A DNA stretch of 64,000 nt from the NCBI GenBank assembly GCA_038243635.1, contig JBBSQW010000007.1, positions 1 through 64,000 of the forward strand. The letters are read 5' to 3'. Under the pieces are notes generated by a model. The model was not told the DNA's origin, made no database searches, and was given only the letters and a program-made list of their open reading frames with translations. Position 1 is the first letter of the stretch. The number at the start of each line of letters is the position of its first letter. The position numbers and the translations under genes were made by a program. Below, piece after piece: positions 1 through 9,600 of this stretch. Origin of the DNA: Pseudopedobacter sp038243635. GTDB lineage: Bacteria > Bacteroidota > Bacteroidia > Sphingobacteriales > Sphingobacteriaceae.

Positions 1-116
1 ATGGTGCAACGATACTTAGAACATCACAGAGCCCCGGATAACAATGACGATAACGTAATTATACTGGAGTGATAAAATTTTTAGAAACTGAAAGTCTTGC
101 ACTAAAGTGAATAGTT

Positions 117-944
117 TCAACTAACATATGAGACCAATGAAGCTATATAATCTAAATTACTCTTTCCGTTATTACCAGCTATCGCTTCCCAAACTTGATA
201 AGCTGATTTTCCCTCAGTGCCTTTTGCACCAGCATCACCTGGAAGACCTTTATCCCCCTGAACTCCCTTATCACCTATTATCCCTTTCGCACCAGTTACA
301 CCAGTTAAACCTGTTAAACCAGTCGCACCTTTCTCCCCAACCAAACCAGCATCGCCTTTAGGTCCCTTATCGCCAACCAATCCTTTAAGTCCATCTTCGC
401 CTCTAATTCCTCTTTCGCCCTGCAAGCCTTTATCGCCTCTTAGACCCTTATCACCTTGAATCCCCTTATCGCCAGCCAATCCTTGATCTCCTGTTGGCCC
501 AAAGTTACCTCCTGCTTGAGCGTTACCATTACCGCTTGATTTTGCATACAAAGCAAAAGGCACAGCTAACAACTCAGAACTACCAAACGGCTGAAAATTA
601 CTGCCGCCAGTTAAATCGAGTTCTACTTTCAAAAAATAGTTAGACACAGAAAAATCAACGTCGGTTAGTTTAATTGACGATGCTGGAGTTCCTCTACCTA
701 CAATATGATTGAACAAACCAAATTGATTGGTCGTCATTTTTTGGGTTTCTGTATAAACTTCAACACCGTTAGATGAGCCACTTAATACCGTGAAACGGGT
801 GTTGATTTTCTGATTTGTGAGTTCTTTCCCATCTGCTTTTCTTACCACTGCTTGATACTGAAAACCATTCATACCATCTTGTGCGAAAGTAACGGTGGTT
901 AAGAAAAACATTAAACCTAAAACGAAGAGTAGACTTTTTTTCAT
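117..944 (-). CDS. Secreted collagen-like repeat protein
   Basis: 275 residues. An N-terminal signal peptide (about 1-21, ending TFAQ) is followed by a domain seen in many Bacteroidota collagen-like surface proteins (about 25-135, with FQYQAVVR, TTNQFGLF and LLAVPFALYA). Then comes about 95 residues of Gly-X-Y repeats rich in GDKG (about 147-243), and a short tail that begins GKSAYQVW. In related proteins the SAYxxW motif is a link followed by more repeats or a C-terminal domain. Here the frame stops about 30 residues after it, so the protein may be truncated, although no continuation is obvious in the 116 bases beyond. Probably surface-exposed; function unknown. The ATG follows an AT-rich leader and is the only start that gives a complete signal peptide. 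Confidence 0.85.
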   Translation of the reverse strand: MKKSLLFVLGLMFFLTTVTFAQDGMNGFQYQAVVRKADGKELTNQKINTRFTVLSGSSNGVEVYTETQKMTTNQFGLFNHIVGRGTPASSIKLTDVDFSVSNYFLKVELDLTGGSNFQPFGSSELLAVPFALYAKSSGNGNAQAGGNFGPTGDQGLAGDKGIQGDKGLRGDKGLQGERGIRGEDGLKGLVGDKGPKGDAGLVGEKGATGLTGLTGVTGAKGIIGDKGVQGDKGLPGDAGAKGTEGKSAYQVWEAIAGNNGKSNLDYIASLVSYVS

Positions 945-1505
945 TTATTTTTTATTTGTTCTATTATGTAATTCAACATTTGAGCCGCAAGAATTGTTAA
1001 TATGTAAAACTTACAGATACCCGAATTTTTCTATTTAAAATTATTATACTCATTCAAAAACGCCTCTCTAAACATATTCTAAGATTAATTATCACGATCC
1101 TAAAATTCCAGAATTTTTCTCAAAAATTTTGCTTTCATTAAAAAGCTATTTAAACTCGAATCATTCCAATACACACTTTGTGAAAAAAATTCGCAAAGTG
1201 AGACATACGGGCAAAACTATTCTTGATCATTAATCAAAGCCCGCCTTAAATTTTTTGTAGCAGAAATGTTAATAACTTTAAAAGTTTTCAACAAACTAAA
1301 CAATCTTTTAAACCGACATATATCAATCGCCAAGGTGGATTCGTTACTATCTTTTAACCGACACTTCAATTTTTGACACTTTAAAACTATTTTTTTGTTT
1401 ATTAACCAATTATACGGCGGATTACATTTTTTAGTTATGCTTTTTTCATACACCGATGTAATAATTGAGGTCCTATTTAAAGTAAAGAAATGTTAAATTT
1501 GAAAT
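945..1505. other. AT-rich intergenic region, no gene seen
   Basis: This divergent spacer separates the collagen-like gene from lutB. It is very AT-rich. Its longest open frame (78 codons, minus strand) has low-complexity Lys/Asn/Ile composition and no recognisable family. A box TAAATTTG at 1494-1501 fits the Bacteroidota -7 pattern TAnnTTTG, but it ends only 4 bases before the lutB ATG and has no TTG at the right distance (nearest spacing 26). It is therefore probably fortuitous, or lutB has a nearly leaderless transcript. Confidence 0.6.
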
Positions 1506-2891
1506 ATGACCAGAACAGCAGAGAAATTTGTAGAAATTTCTACCCAAAAATCTTTTGATATTCCCCATAGAGGGATAATTAATTCTAGTGTTGGAAGGTA
1601 TGATTCTGCTGTTGAAAAGGGCTTGTCTCGCTTGATTAATATTGATCACGCGAAACGTAAGGGTCATCAGATAAAATGGAAAGTAATGGAGAATTTAGAC
1701 AAACTTTTGCCTGAATTTGAAAGCAACTTCCAAAAAAGAGGAGGAAAAGTTATATGGGCAAACACGGTTGAAGAAGCAAACAAAGAAATCCTAAATATTT
1801 TAAAAAAAGTTGATGCGAAAACTGTTATAAAGTCTAAATCAATGGTTACTGAAGAAATTCATTTAAATGAGTTTCTAAAGGAAAACGGAATTGAATCTTT
1901 AGAGTCTGATTTAGGTGTATATATTGTGCAACTGCTTGGCCAGAAACCCTACCATATGGTAACACCCGCAATACATCTGCGTAAAGAAGATATTGCCAAA
2001 CTATTTCACGAAAAATTTGGAACGCCACTAGACGCAACACCTCAACAGTTAAATTCAAAGGCTAGAGAATTACTTAGAGAAAAGCACTTGACTGCTGATG
2101 TTGGAATTACGGGTGCTAATTTTCTAATTGCGGATACCGGAAGCATTGCCATAACAGAAAATGAAGGAAATGCAAGATTAACTACTACATTTCCTAAAAT
2201 TCATATCGCAGTTGTTGGGATAGAAAAAATGATTCCCTCTATTACCGACTTAGATTTATTTTGGCCAATGCTATCCACCCATGGAACGGGACAAAATTTA
2301 ACGGTTTACAACACTATTTTAAGCGGCCCAAGACAAGCAAACGAAACAGACGGACCCGAGGAAATGTACGTTATTTTACTAGATAATGGACGTACTGAAT
2401 TACTTGCTCAAAAAGAACAAAGGCAGGGGTTATATTGTATTAGATGTGGAGCTTGTTTGAATGCATGCCCGGTTTACAAAAACATCGGAGGTCATTCTTA
2501 TGACACTACTTATAGCGGCCCTATCGGATCGTTAATTACCCCTCATTTAAATGGGATGAAAGAGTTTAAGCACCTGAGCTACGCATCAAGTTTATGCGGA
2601 CAATGTACAGAAGTTTGCCCAGTAAAGATTGATATTCATAAAATGCTTTTGTTAAACAGAAGAGATTCTGTTGAAGCGAATTTAAATACTAAGAGCGAGC
2701 AAATTGCCTGGTTTTTCTGGAAGAAGGGAATGTTAAAGCGAAGCTTAATGGATGTTTTTGGCGGGAGGTTCAAAAATACACTTATGAAAAATTTCTTCGA
2801 GAAATATTGGGGAGATAAACGAGAATTACCGAAAGTTGCAAACCAATCTTTCAGTACGCAATGGAAAAAAGAACATCAAACAAAAAAATAG
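1506..2891 (+). CDS. lutB: LutB-type lactate utilisation iron-sulfur protein
   Basis: 461 residues, the normal LutB/LldF length. The N-terminal part is the LUD (DUF162) domain (about 60-300). Two ferredoxin-type cysteine clusters follow: CIRCGACLNACP near residue 311 and CGQCTEVCP near 364, each able to bind a 4Fe-4S cluster. In LutABC systems this subunit passes electrons during L-lactate oxidation to pyruvate in the cytoplasm or at the inner membrane. The start fits the family because the first residues (MTRTAEKF) align with the conserved N-terminus. No lutA or lutC lies beside it here, so its partners must be elsewhere or it works in a variant complex. The next gene starts 15 bases downstream on the same strand. 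Confidence 0.9.
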   Translation: MTRTAEKFVEISTQKSFDIPHRGIINSSVGRYDSAVEKGLSRLINIDHAKRKGHQIKWKVMENLDKLLPEFESNFQKRGGKVIWANTVEEANKEILNILKKVDAKTVIKSKSMVTEEIHLNEFLKENGIESLESDLGVYIVQLLGQKPYHMVTPAIHLRKEDIAKLFHEKFGTPLDATPQQLNSKARELLREKHLTADVGITGANFLIADTGSIAITENEGNARLTTTFPKIHIAVVGIEKMIPSITDLDLFWPMLSTHGTGQNLTVYNTILSGPRQANETDGPEEMYVILLDNGRTELLAQKEQRQGLYCIRCGACLNACPVYKNIGGHSYDTTYSGPIGSLITPHLNGMKEFKHLSYASSLCGQCTEVCPVKIDIHKMLLLNRRDSVEANLNTKSEQIAWFFWKKGMLKRSLMDVFGGRFKNTLMKNFFEKYWGDKRELPKVANQSFSTQWKKEHQTKK

Positions 2892-2906
2892 CACCTCTAC
2901 ATTTTA

Positions 2907-3530
2907 ATGGATAAAAAGATTGAAATTCTTGCTAAGTATATTCCCTTAGCGGCAGCTCCTTTGATATCCAAATGGATCGATTTTTACCATTGTGACTTTA
3001 AAATTTCGAAAAGTAGAAATAGTAAGTTTGGAGATTACCGTCCGCCACAACGAGGAGAAGGCCATAAAATATCTGTAAATTACAACCTAAATCCTTATGC
3101 CTTTTTAGTAACCACTGTACATGAGTTTGCGCATTTAGTAACTTGGAAGGAGTTTCAACAGCGAGCAAAACCACATGGCACTGAATGGAAACTAAACTTC
3201 AAGAGGATGATGCAACCCTTCTTTGAATTAGAGGTTTTTCCTATTGAAGTCAAAAATGCAATCCAAAACTACTTAACAAATCCAGCAGCATCCAGTTGTT
3301 CTGATATTAATTTATTTAAAGCCTTAAAAGCTTTTGATGTTAAGCCGGCGGGTTCGCTCACTGTGGAGCAACTTAAAGATGACCAGATATTTTGTTTAAA
3401 AAACGGACGAATCTTTAAAAAACTCTCCAAAATAAGGAAACGATACCGTTGTGTGGAAATGAAATCAGGATTGATCTATTTATTTAGTCCAATTGCAGAA
3501 GTTTTTATTATGGAATCAGAAAATACTTAG
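2907..3530 (+). CDS. SprT-like zinc metalloprotease-fold protein
   Basis: 207 residues. The zinc-binding HExxH motif is HEFAH at about residues 72-76, in a SprT-like domain (about 15-110) that also has a conserved HGTEW segment. The C-terminal half (FCLKNGRIFKKLSKIRKRYRC) resembles the basic, nucleic-acid-like tail of SprT proteins but keeps few cysteines, so a zinc ribbon is not evident. SprT/Spartan-type proteins are linked to DNA or protein quality control; the substrate here is unknown. It lies 15 bases after lutB and is probably co-transcribed, as the last gene before the insertion-like region. Confidence 0.8.
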   Translation: MDKKIEILAKYIPLAAAPLISKWIDFYHCDFKISKSRNSKFGDYRPPQRGEGHKISVNYNLNPYAFLVTTVHEFAHLVTWKEFQQRAKPHGTEWKLNFKRMMQPFFELEVFPIEVKNAIQNYLTNPAASSCSDINLFKALKAFDVKPAGSLTVEQLKDDQIFCLKNGRIFKKLSKIRKRYRCVEMKSGLIYLFSPIAEVFIMESENT

Positions 3531-3697
3531 ACAATATGGCTAGCGTTGAGGATATAAGCGATATCCCCGCCAAGTGGTCGGGTAGGCTTTTTGGTTTTTC
3601 TCCAAAAAGATTTAGCGGATCGTCTGTTAAAACTCCCAAATAGAATCTCAATTGCTTACGGCAATTATATATTATAACAAAAATCCTAAACTAAAAA

Positions 3698-3718
3698 AGA
3701 CCCAAAAAATGCGGGTCT
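3698..3718 (-). terminator. Duplicated, weakened rpoC terminator
   Basis: This is the counterpart of the rpoC terminator at 6581-6605. The stem AGACCC/GGGTCT is kept, but the inner CGC/GCG pairs are lost because GC became AA in one arm. The flanking A/T runs remain. Confidence 0.6.
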
Positions 3719-3750
3719 CTTAAAATTATTATAGAAAATTAAGCTTCGAC

Positions 3751-3876
3751 TTACGCCCCAACTTCTTCTTCCTCTTCTTCTTTTTTAGAAGCCATCAATT
3801 TATCGTACTCATCTTGAGAACCAACAATGATTCTTTCGTAATCACGTAAACCTGTTCCTGAAGGAATTAAGTGTCC
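3751..3876 (-). pseudogene. Truncated duplicate of the rpoC 3' end
   Basis: It encodes the last 41 residues of RpoC plus a stop, from GHLIPSGTG to EEEEEEVGA. Compared with intact rpoC (6636-6761) there are 8 base differences in 126. Seven are synonymous or stop-for-stop (TAA versus TAG) and one is a conservative Asp/Glu change. There is no start and no upstream rpoC sequence: similarity ends exactly at the fragment's 5' edge (3876). The synonymous bias means this sequence diverged while it was still functional. That suggests two rpoC ends of different origin rather than a recent copy of the resident gene. Confidence 0.9.
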
Positions 3877-4167
3877 CCAGCAATTGCTATCTCACCTTTC
3901 TCCTTTTGAAAAAAAGCCAATAGTAACCTCAAATATAGAAAGGTAAAAGGCCAGTTTTTGCAAGATTATGATTGTAAGAATTGGATTTCCTCTGACATTT
4001 GTCCAAAAATTATGCGACACGTTTATTAATTTTGAACTGATAAATCATAAGTCATTAAAAACTAAATACTTATATATAACATAAATTATGAAATATATTT
4101 TGCTTTCTAAATTATTTAGTTCTACTATTGCGCAAAAAAAAAATAATTTTATTTAAATAAAAACCTC

Positions 4168-5724
4168 ATGGAAAAACTCACAAACACTTACAGGAACTTA
4201 CTAAAACTTTAGCGGTTTTATTAGTTTCGATAACACTTTTTACCACATCTTGCAAAAAAAACATGTCAGATGATGGAATAACAGGACAACCTAACGGCGA
4301 AACTTTAACAAAAATAGAAGTGCAAAGTGGCATTTTAAAATTTAGTGGCAAAAAGCAACTAAATGCCCTACTTACCGACGCAAACAACAATACGGATAAA
4401 ATTTATTTAAACTCAAAAAATTTCGCTTGCGGTAATGAATAGCTCAGTTGGTGTTGACGGCAAGCGTAAAGTGAACAATGCTACCCAACCGTCATTTACA
4501 TCATATAATGCTACCTATCATTATCTAGATAGCCTAGCCAACGCAGATGAGGCAAAATTTAACATTATCAAAGCAAATTATCCGGACATCAATTGCGACG
4601 ACGTTGTTTCTGAAGACGTAAATTTTTCTAAAGTTGTAAACATCGATAAGGAAATTATTGTAGGCGATACATTGTATAAGATACTTAATGATGGCGTTTT
4701 AACCGTGGGCAAAAAAGATATAAATAATTATATATCAAGAGCTAAAGAAAGTAAGTTACTCGGCAAAAAACTAGATTATAAAACATTGCAAGGTGCTTCT
4801 TTTCTTACAAACAAAGAGTTAAACCATACAAGTAGTGTCAGCTATCAATCCGCCAATACGCTAAACATTAGAAAAACAAATGCAACAGAAGCGCCAAGCA
4901 ACGGAGTTGACCCAGCAACGGATGTAGATTACATTGGCTATAGCGATGAGAAACAGTTTAAAAAGTTTCCAATTAAACAAAGAAGATTAAAAGTGTTGTT
5001 TTGGTCTAGAGATTGGATTGCATATAAAACAATAGGGGTTAAAGTAGTAGTACAAAAGCAAACTTCAAAATGGTTTAACTGGTGGGGTTCTGTTGACAAT
5101 CATGATTACGTTAAAGCGCACCTTTCAAACTTTGCTTACCGTATAAATCAAAATGATTTTTTTACACCTCCTAGCGTTTTTAATACTATTCCAAGTATAG
5201 GGAATGTAGGTGCAAAATTAGTGAGTAGAGCTGCGAAAATCACCTTAAAAAATGGGATTGAGTATTATTCATTTGATCTAAAAGACCTCGTGAATTATGG
5301 TGTAGTGACCGATGCCTTGGGTATTCCGAGTAGTTGGGTAAAATCAGATGACATTCTGAGTTTGATGCTTAAAACCGCAGACAATGCCACTAATAAAAAA
5401 CTCTTTAAAGAATTGGATAAGATATTACCAGCAACATTTCAAGAAAAAAAGTATTTAGCAATTCATTATGTGCCTGCAATATCAACTGCATCAGTTGGCC
5501 CAACACTGTTTTTGAAAGATACAGAGTATGCATCGTACGGTAGTGGCGATATTGACGAGACATTGGTGAAAGCTTGGCAAGGAATATTGATATCTTGGGG
5601 CTCTAACAGTGGCTTCGGTGCTAGGCCCTTAGATGTTTCAGATATAGAGATATTGCCCGGCACACAAGTTATCGGAGTAGGATCGTTAAACGGCAAGAAA
5701 GTCGGGATTAGTTTAAAAAAATAG
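4168..5724 (+). pseudogene. Frameshifted lipoprotein gene, unknown function
   Basis: Only codons from 4435 are open in the last frame (429 codons, no signal peptide). The upstream bases read as a lipoprotein N-terminus in two other segments. ATG at 4168 gives MEK; after a one-base shift in the A-run at 4172-4176 the frame reads ELTKTLAVLLVSITLFTTSC, a hydrophobic stretch with a lipobox Cys. It continues open to a TAG at 4440. A second shift in the A-run at 4415-4420 joins the long frame (..NSK/ISLAVMNSSVGVDG). Removing both shifts gives one protein of about 518 residues. No family is recognised. Both lesions lie in A-runs, so sequencing error cannot be excluded. It is followed 6 bases later by a small outer-membrane-type gene. 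Confidence 0.7.
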
Positions 5725-5730
5725 TTAATT

Positions 5731-6381
5731 ATGTACAACAAACTCTTAATCATCGCTTTTTTATCTTTTATAGTAATAGGTTCAAAAGCACAAAACAAAT
5801 CAAACGATGCAGATTTGGTTATAAAAAAATGGAATTTCATGGTAGAAGCAGGTATCGTGAGACCAGGTTTTAAAAATTCTTATTTTTACGAAGATGTCGA
5901 TCATTCTCAGATTTCACGAGTAAAAATTTTAGAAGGTACTGGCTTTAAGGCAAATATTGATTATGGGGTCAATTTCGCTAAAAGATACAACTTGGCAACA
6001 AGTATTGGCGTTTACAATTATAACACCGTAGAAGATAACATAACTACCATACCTTTGGCCTTGCATCTTAAAATTAATTATTTTAAAGATAAACTCAACA
6101 CACCTTTTGTACGAGGAAATATGGGTTATTCTTTACCTTTCAGAAAAACAGCTCAAGGTTTTAATTTTGGCTATAATCTCGGCTACCAATTTTACGGTGA
6201 TAAAAATCAAAAACATTTAGTGAATGTATCTCTACAAAATCAAACGCAGAATATTATTGGAACTTTAGCTAGAGAAAGTGGGATTGTGCAAGAAGACGGC
6301 TCAGTTATACCGTATACAAATGTTTTGACTGGCAACTACAAGCTAAGAACTTGGACGTTAAATTTAGGCTATAGTTTTTAA
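5731..6381 (+). CDS. Small outer-membrane beta-barrel-like protein
   Basis: 216 residues with a signal peptide (about 1-20, cut after GSKAQ). The rest has alternating hydrophobic and polar segments, many aromatic and Gly residues, and a C-terminal Phe (LNLGYSF), all typical of small outer-membrane barrels. No specific family is recognised. It starts 6 bases after the disrupted lipoprotein gene and is followed by a good terminator, so the two form a cassette. The cassette sits between the displaced and the intact rpoC ends. Confidence 0.65.
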   Translation: MYNKLLIIAFLSFIVIGSKAQNKSNDADLVIKKWNFMVEAGIVRPGFKNSYFYEDVDHSQISRVKILEGTGFKANIDYGVNFAKRYNLATSIGVYNYNTVEDNITTIPLALHLKINYFKDKLNTPFVRGNMGYSLPFRKTAQGFNFGYNLGYQFYGDKNQKHLVNVSLQNQTQNIIGTLARESGIVQEDGSVIPYTNVLTGNYKLRTWTLNLGYSF

Positions 6382-6400
6382 ATCGATTACTGTTACTTTT

Positions 6401-6434
6401 AAGCCAGCGTACTGAGAAATACGCTGGCTTTTTT
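6401..6434 (+). terminator. Rho-independent terminator
   Basis: Perfect stem AAGCCAGCGTA / TACGCTGGCTT with a short loop and a T-run, 20 bases after the outer-membrane-type gene. Confidence 0.9.
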
Positions 6435-6580
6435 GTGGTTACTTTTTACAGATTAACCAAAACTTAAAACTCTACTATTGAATATCGCACAAAAGCTTTA
6501 AAAGCAGTAGAACGTATTGCCAATACCTCTCACTTTACAATGAATCTTTTCCTTAGAGCGACAAGAAAACAACCATAATA

Positions 6581-6605
6581 AAAGACCCGCAAAATGCGGG
6601 TCTTT
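6581..6605 (-). terminator. rpoC operon terminator
   Basis: Stem AAAGACCCGC / GCGGGTCTTT with a 5-base loop, 30 bases beyond the rpoC stop codon. Its T-run is on the minus strand. A decayed copy lies at 3698-3718. Confidence 0.9.
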
Positions 6606-6635
6606 CAAAATTATTACAGAAAATTAAGCTTCGGC

Positions 6636-9600
6636 CTAAGCGCCAACTTCTTCTTCCTCTTCTTCTTTCTTCGAAGCCATCAATTTATCGTACTCTTCTT
6701 GAGAACCAACAATGATTCTTTCGTAATCACGTAAACCAGTACCTGAAGGAATTAAGTGTCCAACAATTACGTTTTCTTTTAAGCCTAATAAATGATCACG
6801 CTTACCAGCAATCGCTGCTTCGTTTAACACTTTAGTAGTCTCTTGGAAAGATGCAGCAGAGATGAACGACTTAGTACCTAATGATGCTCTGGTAATACCT
6901 TGCAACATTGGACTTGCCGTAGCTGCTCTTGCTTCACGAGCGGTAACTAACTTCATATCCTTACGTTTTAGCTGTGAATTTTCATCACGTAATTTACGTA
7001 CAGAAACGATTTGACCTGACTTTAACACATTAGAATCTCCAGTGTCTTCTACAACCATTTTGTCGTAAATTTCATCGTTTTCTATGGCAAAGTCGAATCT
7101 GTCAACTGCTTGTTTTTCTAAGAACATGGTATCTCCAGCATCTTCAATCAATACTTTCTGCATCATTTGGTGAACGATGGTTTCAAAGTGTTTGTCGTTG
7201 ATTTTTACACCCTGCAAACGGTAAACTTCTTGAATACCATTTACTAAGTATTCTTGAACCGCTGCTGGACCTTTGATTGATAGAATATCTCCAGGAGAGA
7301 TTGCTCCATCAGACAATGGCATACCTGCTTTGATAAAGTCATTCTCTTGTACCAAGATGTGCTTAGAAAGCGGAACCAAGTACTTCTTGATTTGTCCGTC
7401 TCTAGATTCGATAGTTACCTCACGATTACCACGTTTAACACCACCTAATGTTACTACTCCGTCAATTTCAGTTACTACTGCTGGGTTTGATGGATTTCTA
7501 GCTTCAAACAATTCAGTTACACGTGGCAAACCACCCGTAATATCTCGTGTTTTACCGCTCGTACGAGGAATCTTAACTAAGATTTCTCCCATTTTAATCT
7601 CATCGCCTTCATCAACAGAAATGTGAGCACCTACCGGAACGTTATATTCTCTAATAGATCCACCTTTTTTATCAACGATTTTAACAACCGGATTTTTCGT
7701 TTTATCTCTCGTATCGATAATTACTTTTTCTCTGTGACCAGTTTGCTCATCAGATTCCTCACGGAACGTAACACCTTCAATTACTGCTTCAAACTCAACC
7801 TTACCAGTAAATTCAGAGATGATTACCGCGTTGTACGGATCCCATGAACAAATTCTATCTCCTTTGGTTACTTTATCACCTTCTTTTACATAAAGGAATG
7901 AACCATAAGGGATGTTGTTGGTCATAATTACTCTTCCAGAGTTTGAATCAGTAATTTTGAATTCACCTGAACGACCCAAAACAACTTCTGTATCGCCATC
8001 ATCGTTAGATCTGGTAACTGTTCTTAAGTTTTCAAACTCAATAACACCGTCAAATTTCGCATTGATTTGAGACTCTGCTGCAATATTAGATGCAGTACCA
8101 CCCACGTGGAAAGTACGTAATGTTAACTGTGTTCCTGGCTCTCCAATTGATTGTGCTGCAATTACACCAACTGCCTCACCCATTTGAACTGGCTTACCAG
8201 AAGCTAAGTTACGTCCGTAACACAATGCACAAACTCCTCTTGGAGCTTCGCAAGTTAATACAGAACGTATCTCTACACCTTCAACGGCAGATTCTTCAAT
8301 TGCTGTTGCAATCTCTTCTGTAATATCTTGATCTGCTTTTACATATAATTCGTTAGTAATTGGGTCGTAAACATCATGTAATGAAGTACGCCCTAATATT
8401 CTATCGTATAATGGTTCAACAACATCCTCATTATCTTTTAAAGCTGTAGTAAACATACCTCTTAAAGTACCGCAATCATGATGTTTAATTACCATATCTT
8501 GCGCTACATCATGTAAACGACGAGTTAAGTAACCAGCATCGGCAGTTTTCAAAGCCGTATCTGCCAAACCTTTACGAGCACCGTGAGTAGAAATAAAGTA
8601 TTCTAACACAGATAATCCCTCTTTAAAGTTCGATAAGATTGGGTTTTCAATAATTTCCCCACCAGAACCTGATTTCTGTGGTTTCGCCATCAATCCCCTC
8701 ATACCACATAACTGACGAATTTGCTCCTTAGAACCACGGGCTCCAGAATCAAGCATCATGTAAACAGAGTTAAAACCCTGATTATCGTTAGTCAACTGGG
8801 TCATTACGTGAGTAGTTAACCTGTTGTTAATACGAGTCCAGATATCAATAATCTGATTGTAACGCTCATTATTGGTAATGAAACCCATGTTATAGTTACC
8901 CATAACATCATCAACCTCTGCTCTAGCTTGCTCTAATAAAGTATGCTTTTCTGTCGGGATATTTAAATCCTTCAAGTTAAACGATAAACCACCTTTAAAT
9001 GCAGATTGGAAACCTAAAGTTTTAATCTCATCTAAGAAATCGGCAGCACCAGCCATACCAGTTATTTTAACTACTTCACCAATAATATCTCTTAGAGATT
9101 TCTTAGTTAATAGCTCGTTAATGAAACCAACCTCTTTAGGCATAACCTCATTAAACAACACTCTGCCAACAGTTGTCTCAATTATTTTTTCAACAAGTTC
9201 ACCTGATTTTTCTCTTATCTTAGTTTTAACTTTGATAAAAGCGTGAACATCAACTTTTTTCTCATTGTAAGCGATATTTACTTCTTCTGAAGAGTAAAAA
9301 GTTTGTCCTTCTCCTTTAACAATATGTCCTTCTTCTGTTTTACGGCCTTTGGTCATGTAATAAAGACCCAAAACCATATCCTGAGATGGTACTGTTACTG
9401 GAGTTCCGTTAGCCGGATTTAAAATATTGTGAGAAGCTAACATCAAGATTTGGGCTTCCAAAACTGCAGCGTTACCTAGTGGTACGTGAACTGCCATCTG
9501 GTCACCGTCAAAATCCGCGTTAAACGCAGTACACACTAATGGGTGTAATTGAATAGCCTTACCTTCTATTAATTTTGGTTGGAAAGCTTGGATACCCAAA

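Larger units (their letters stand above)
3531..4167. other. Intergenic scar containing a displaced rpoC end
   Basis: The first part holds small hairpins (GGATAT/ATATCC at 3550-3566 and CTTTTTGG/CCAAAAAG at 3587-3609), the latter possibly a weak terminator for lutB-sprT. From about 3694 to 3876 the sequence closely matches the 3' end and terminator of rpoC found intact at 6578-6760. After 3876 the similarity stops abruptly. The rest (3877-4167) is AT-rich and shows no gene. Confidence 0.75.

Noticed and set aside
1217..1453. A 78-codon open frame on the minus strand in the AT-rich gap before lutB
   Set aside because: Low-complexity composition, no family resemblance, no ribosome-binding context.
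1494..1501. TAAATTTG as the lutB promoter
   Set aside because: Only 4 bases separate it from the ATG and the nearest TTG is 26 bases away. It was kept only as a note.
4178..4390. Minus-strand frame of 70 codons across the lipoprotein start
   Set aside because: Antisense to a readable lipoprotein signal peptide; no family features.
6435..6580. Short frame reading YRTKALKAVERIANTSHFTM, considered as a transposase or gene remnant
   Set aside because: Only about 34 codons, and no family could be recognised.
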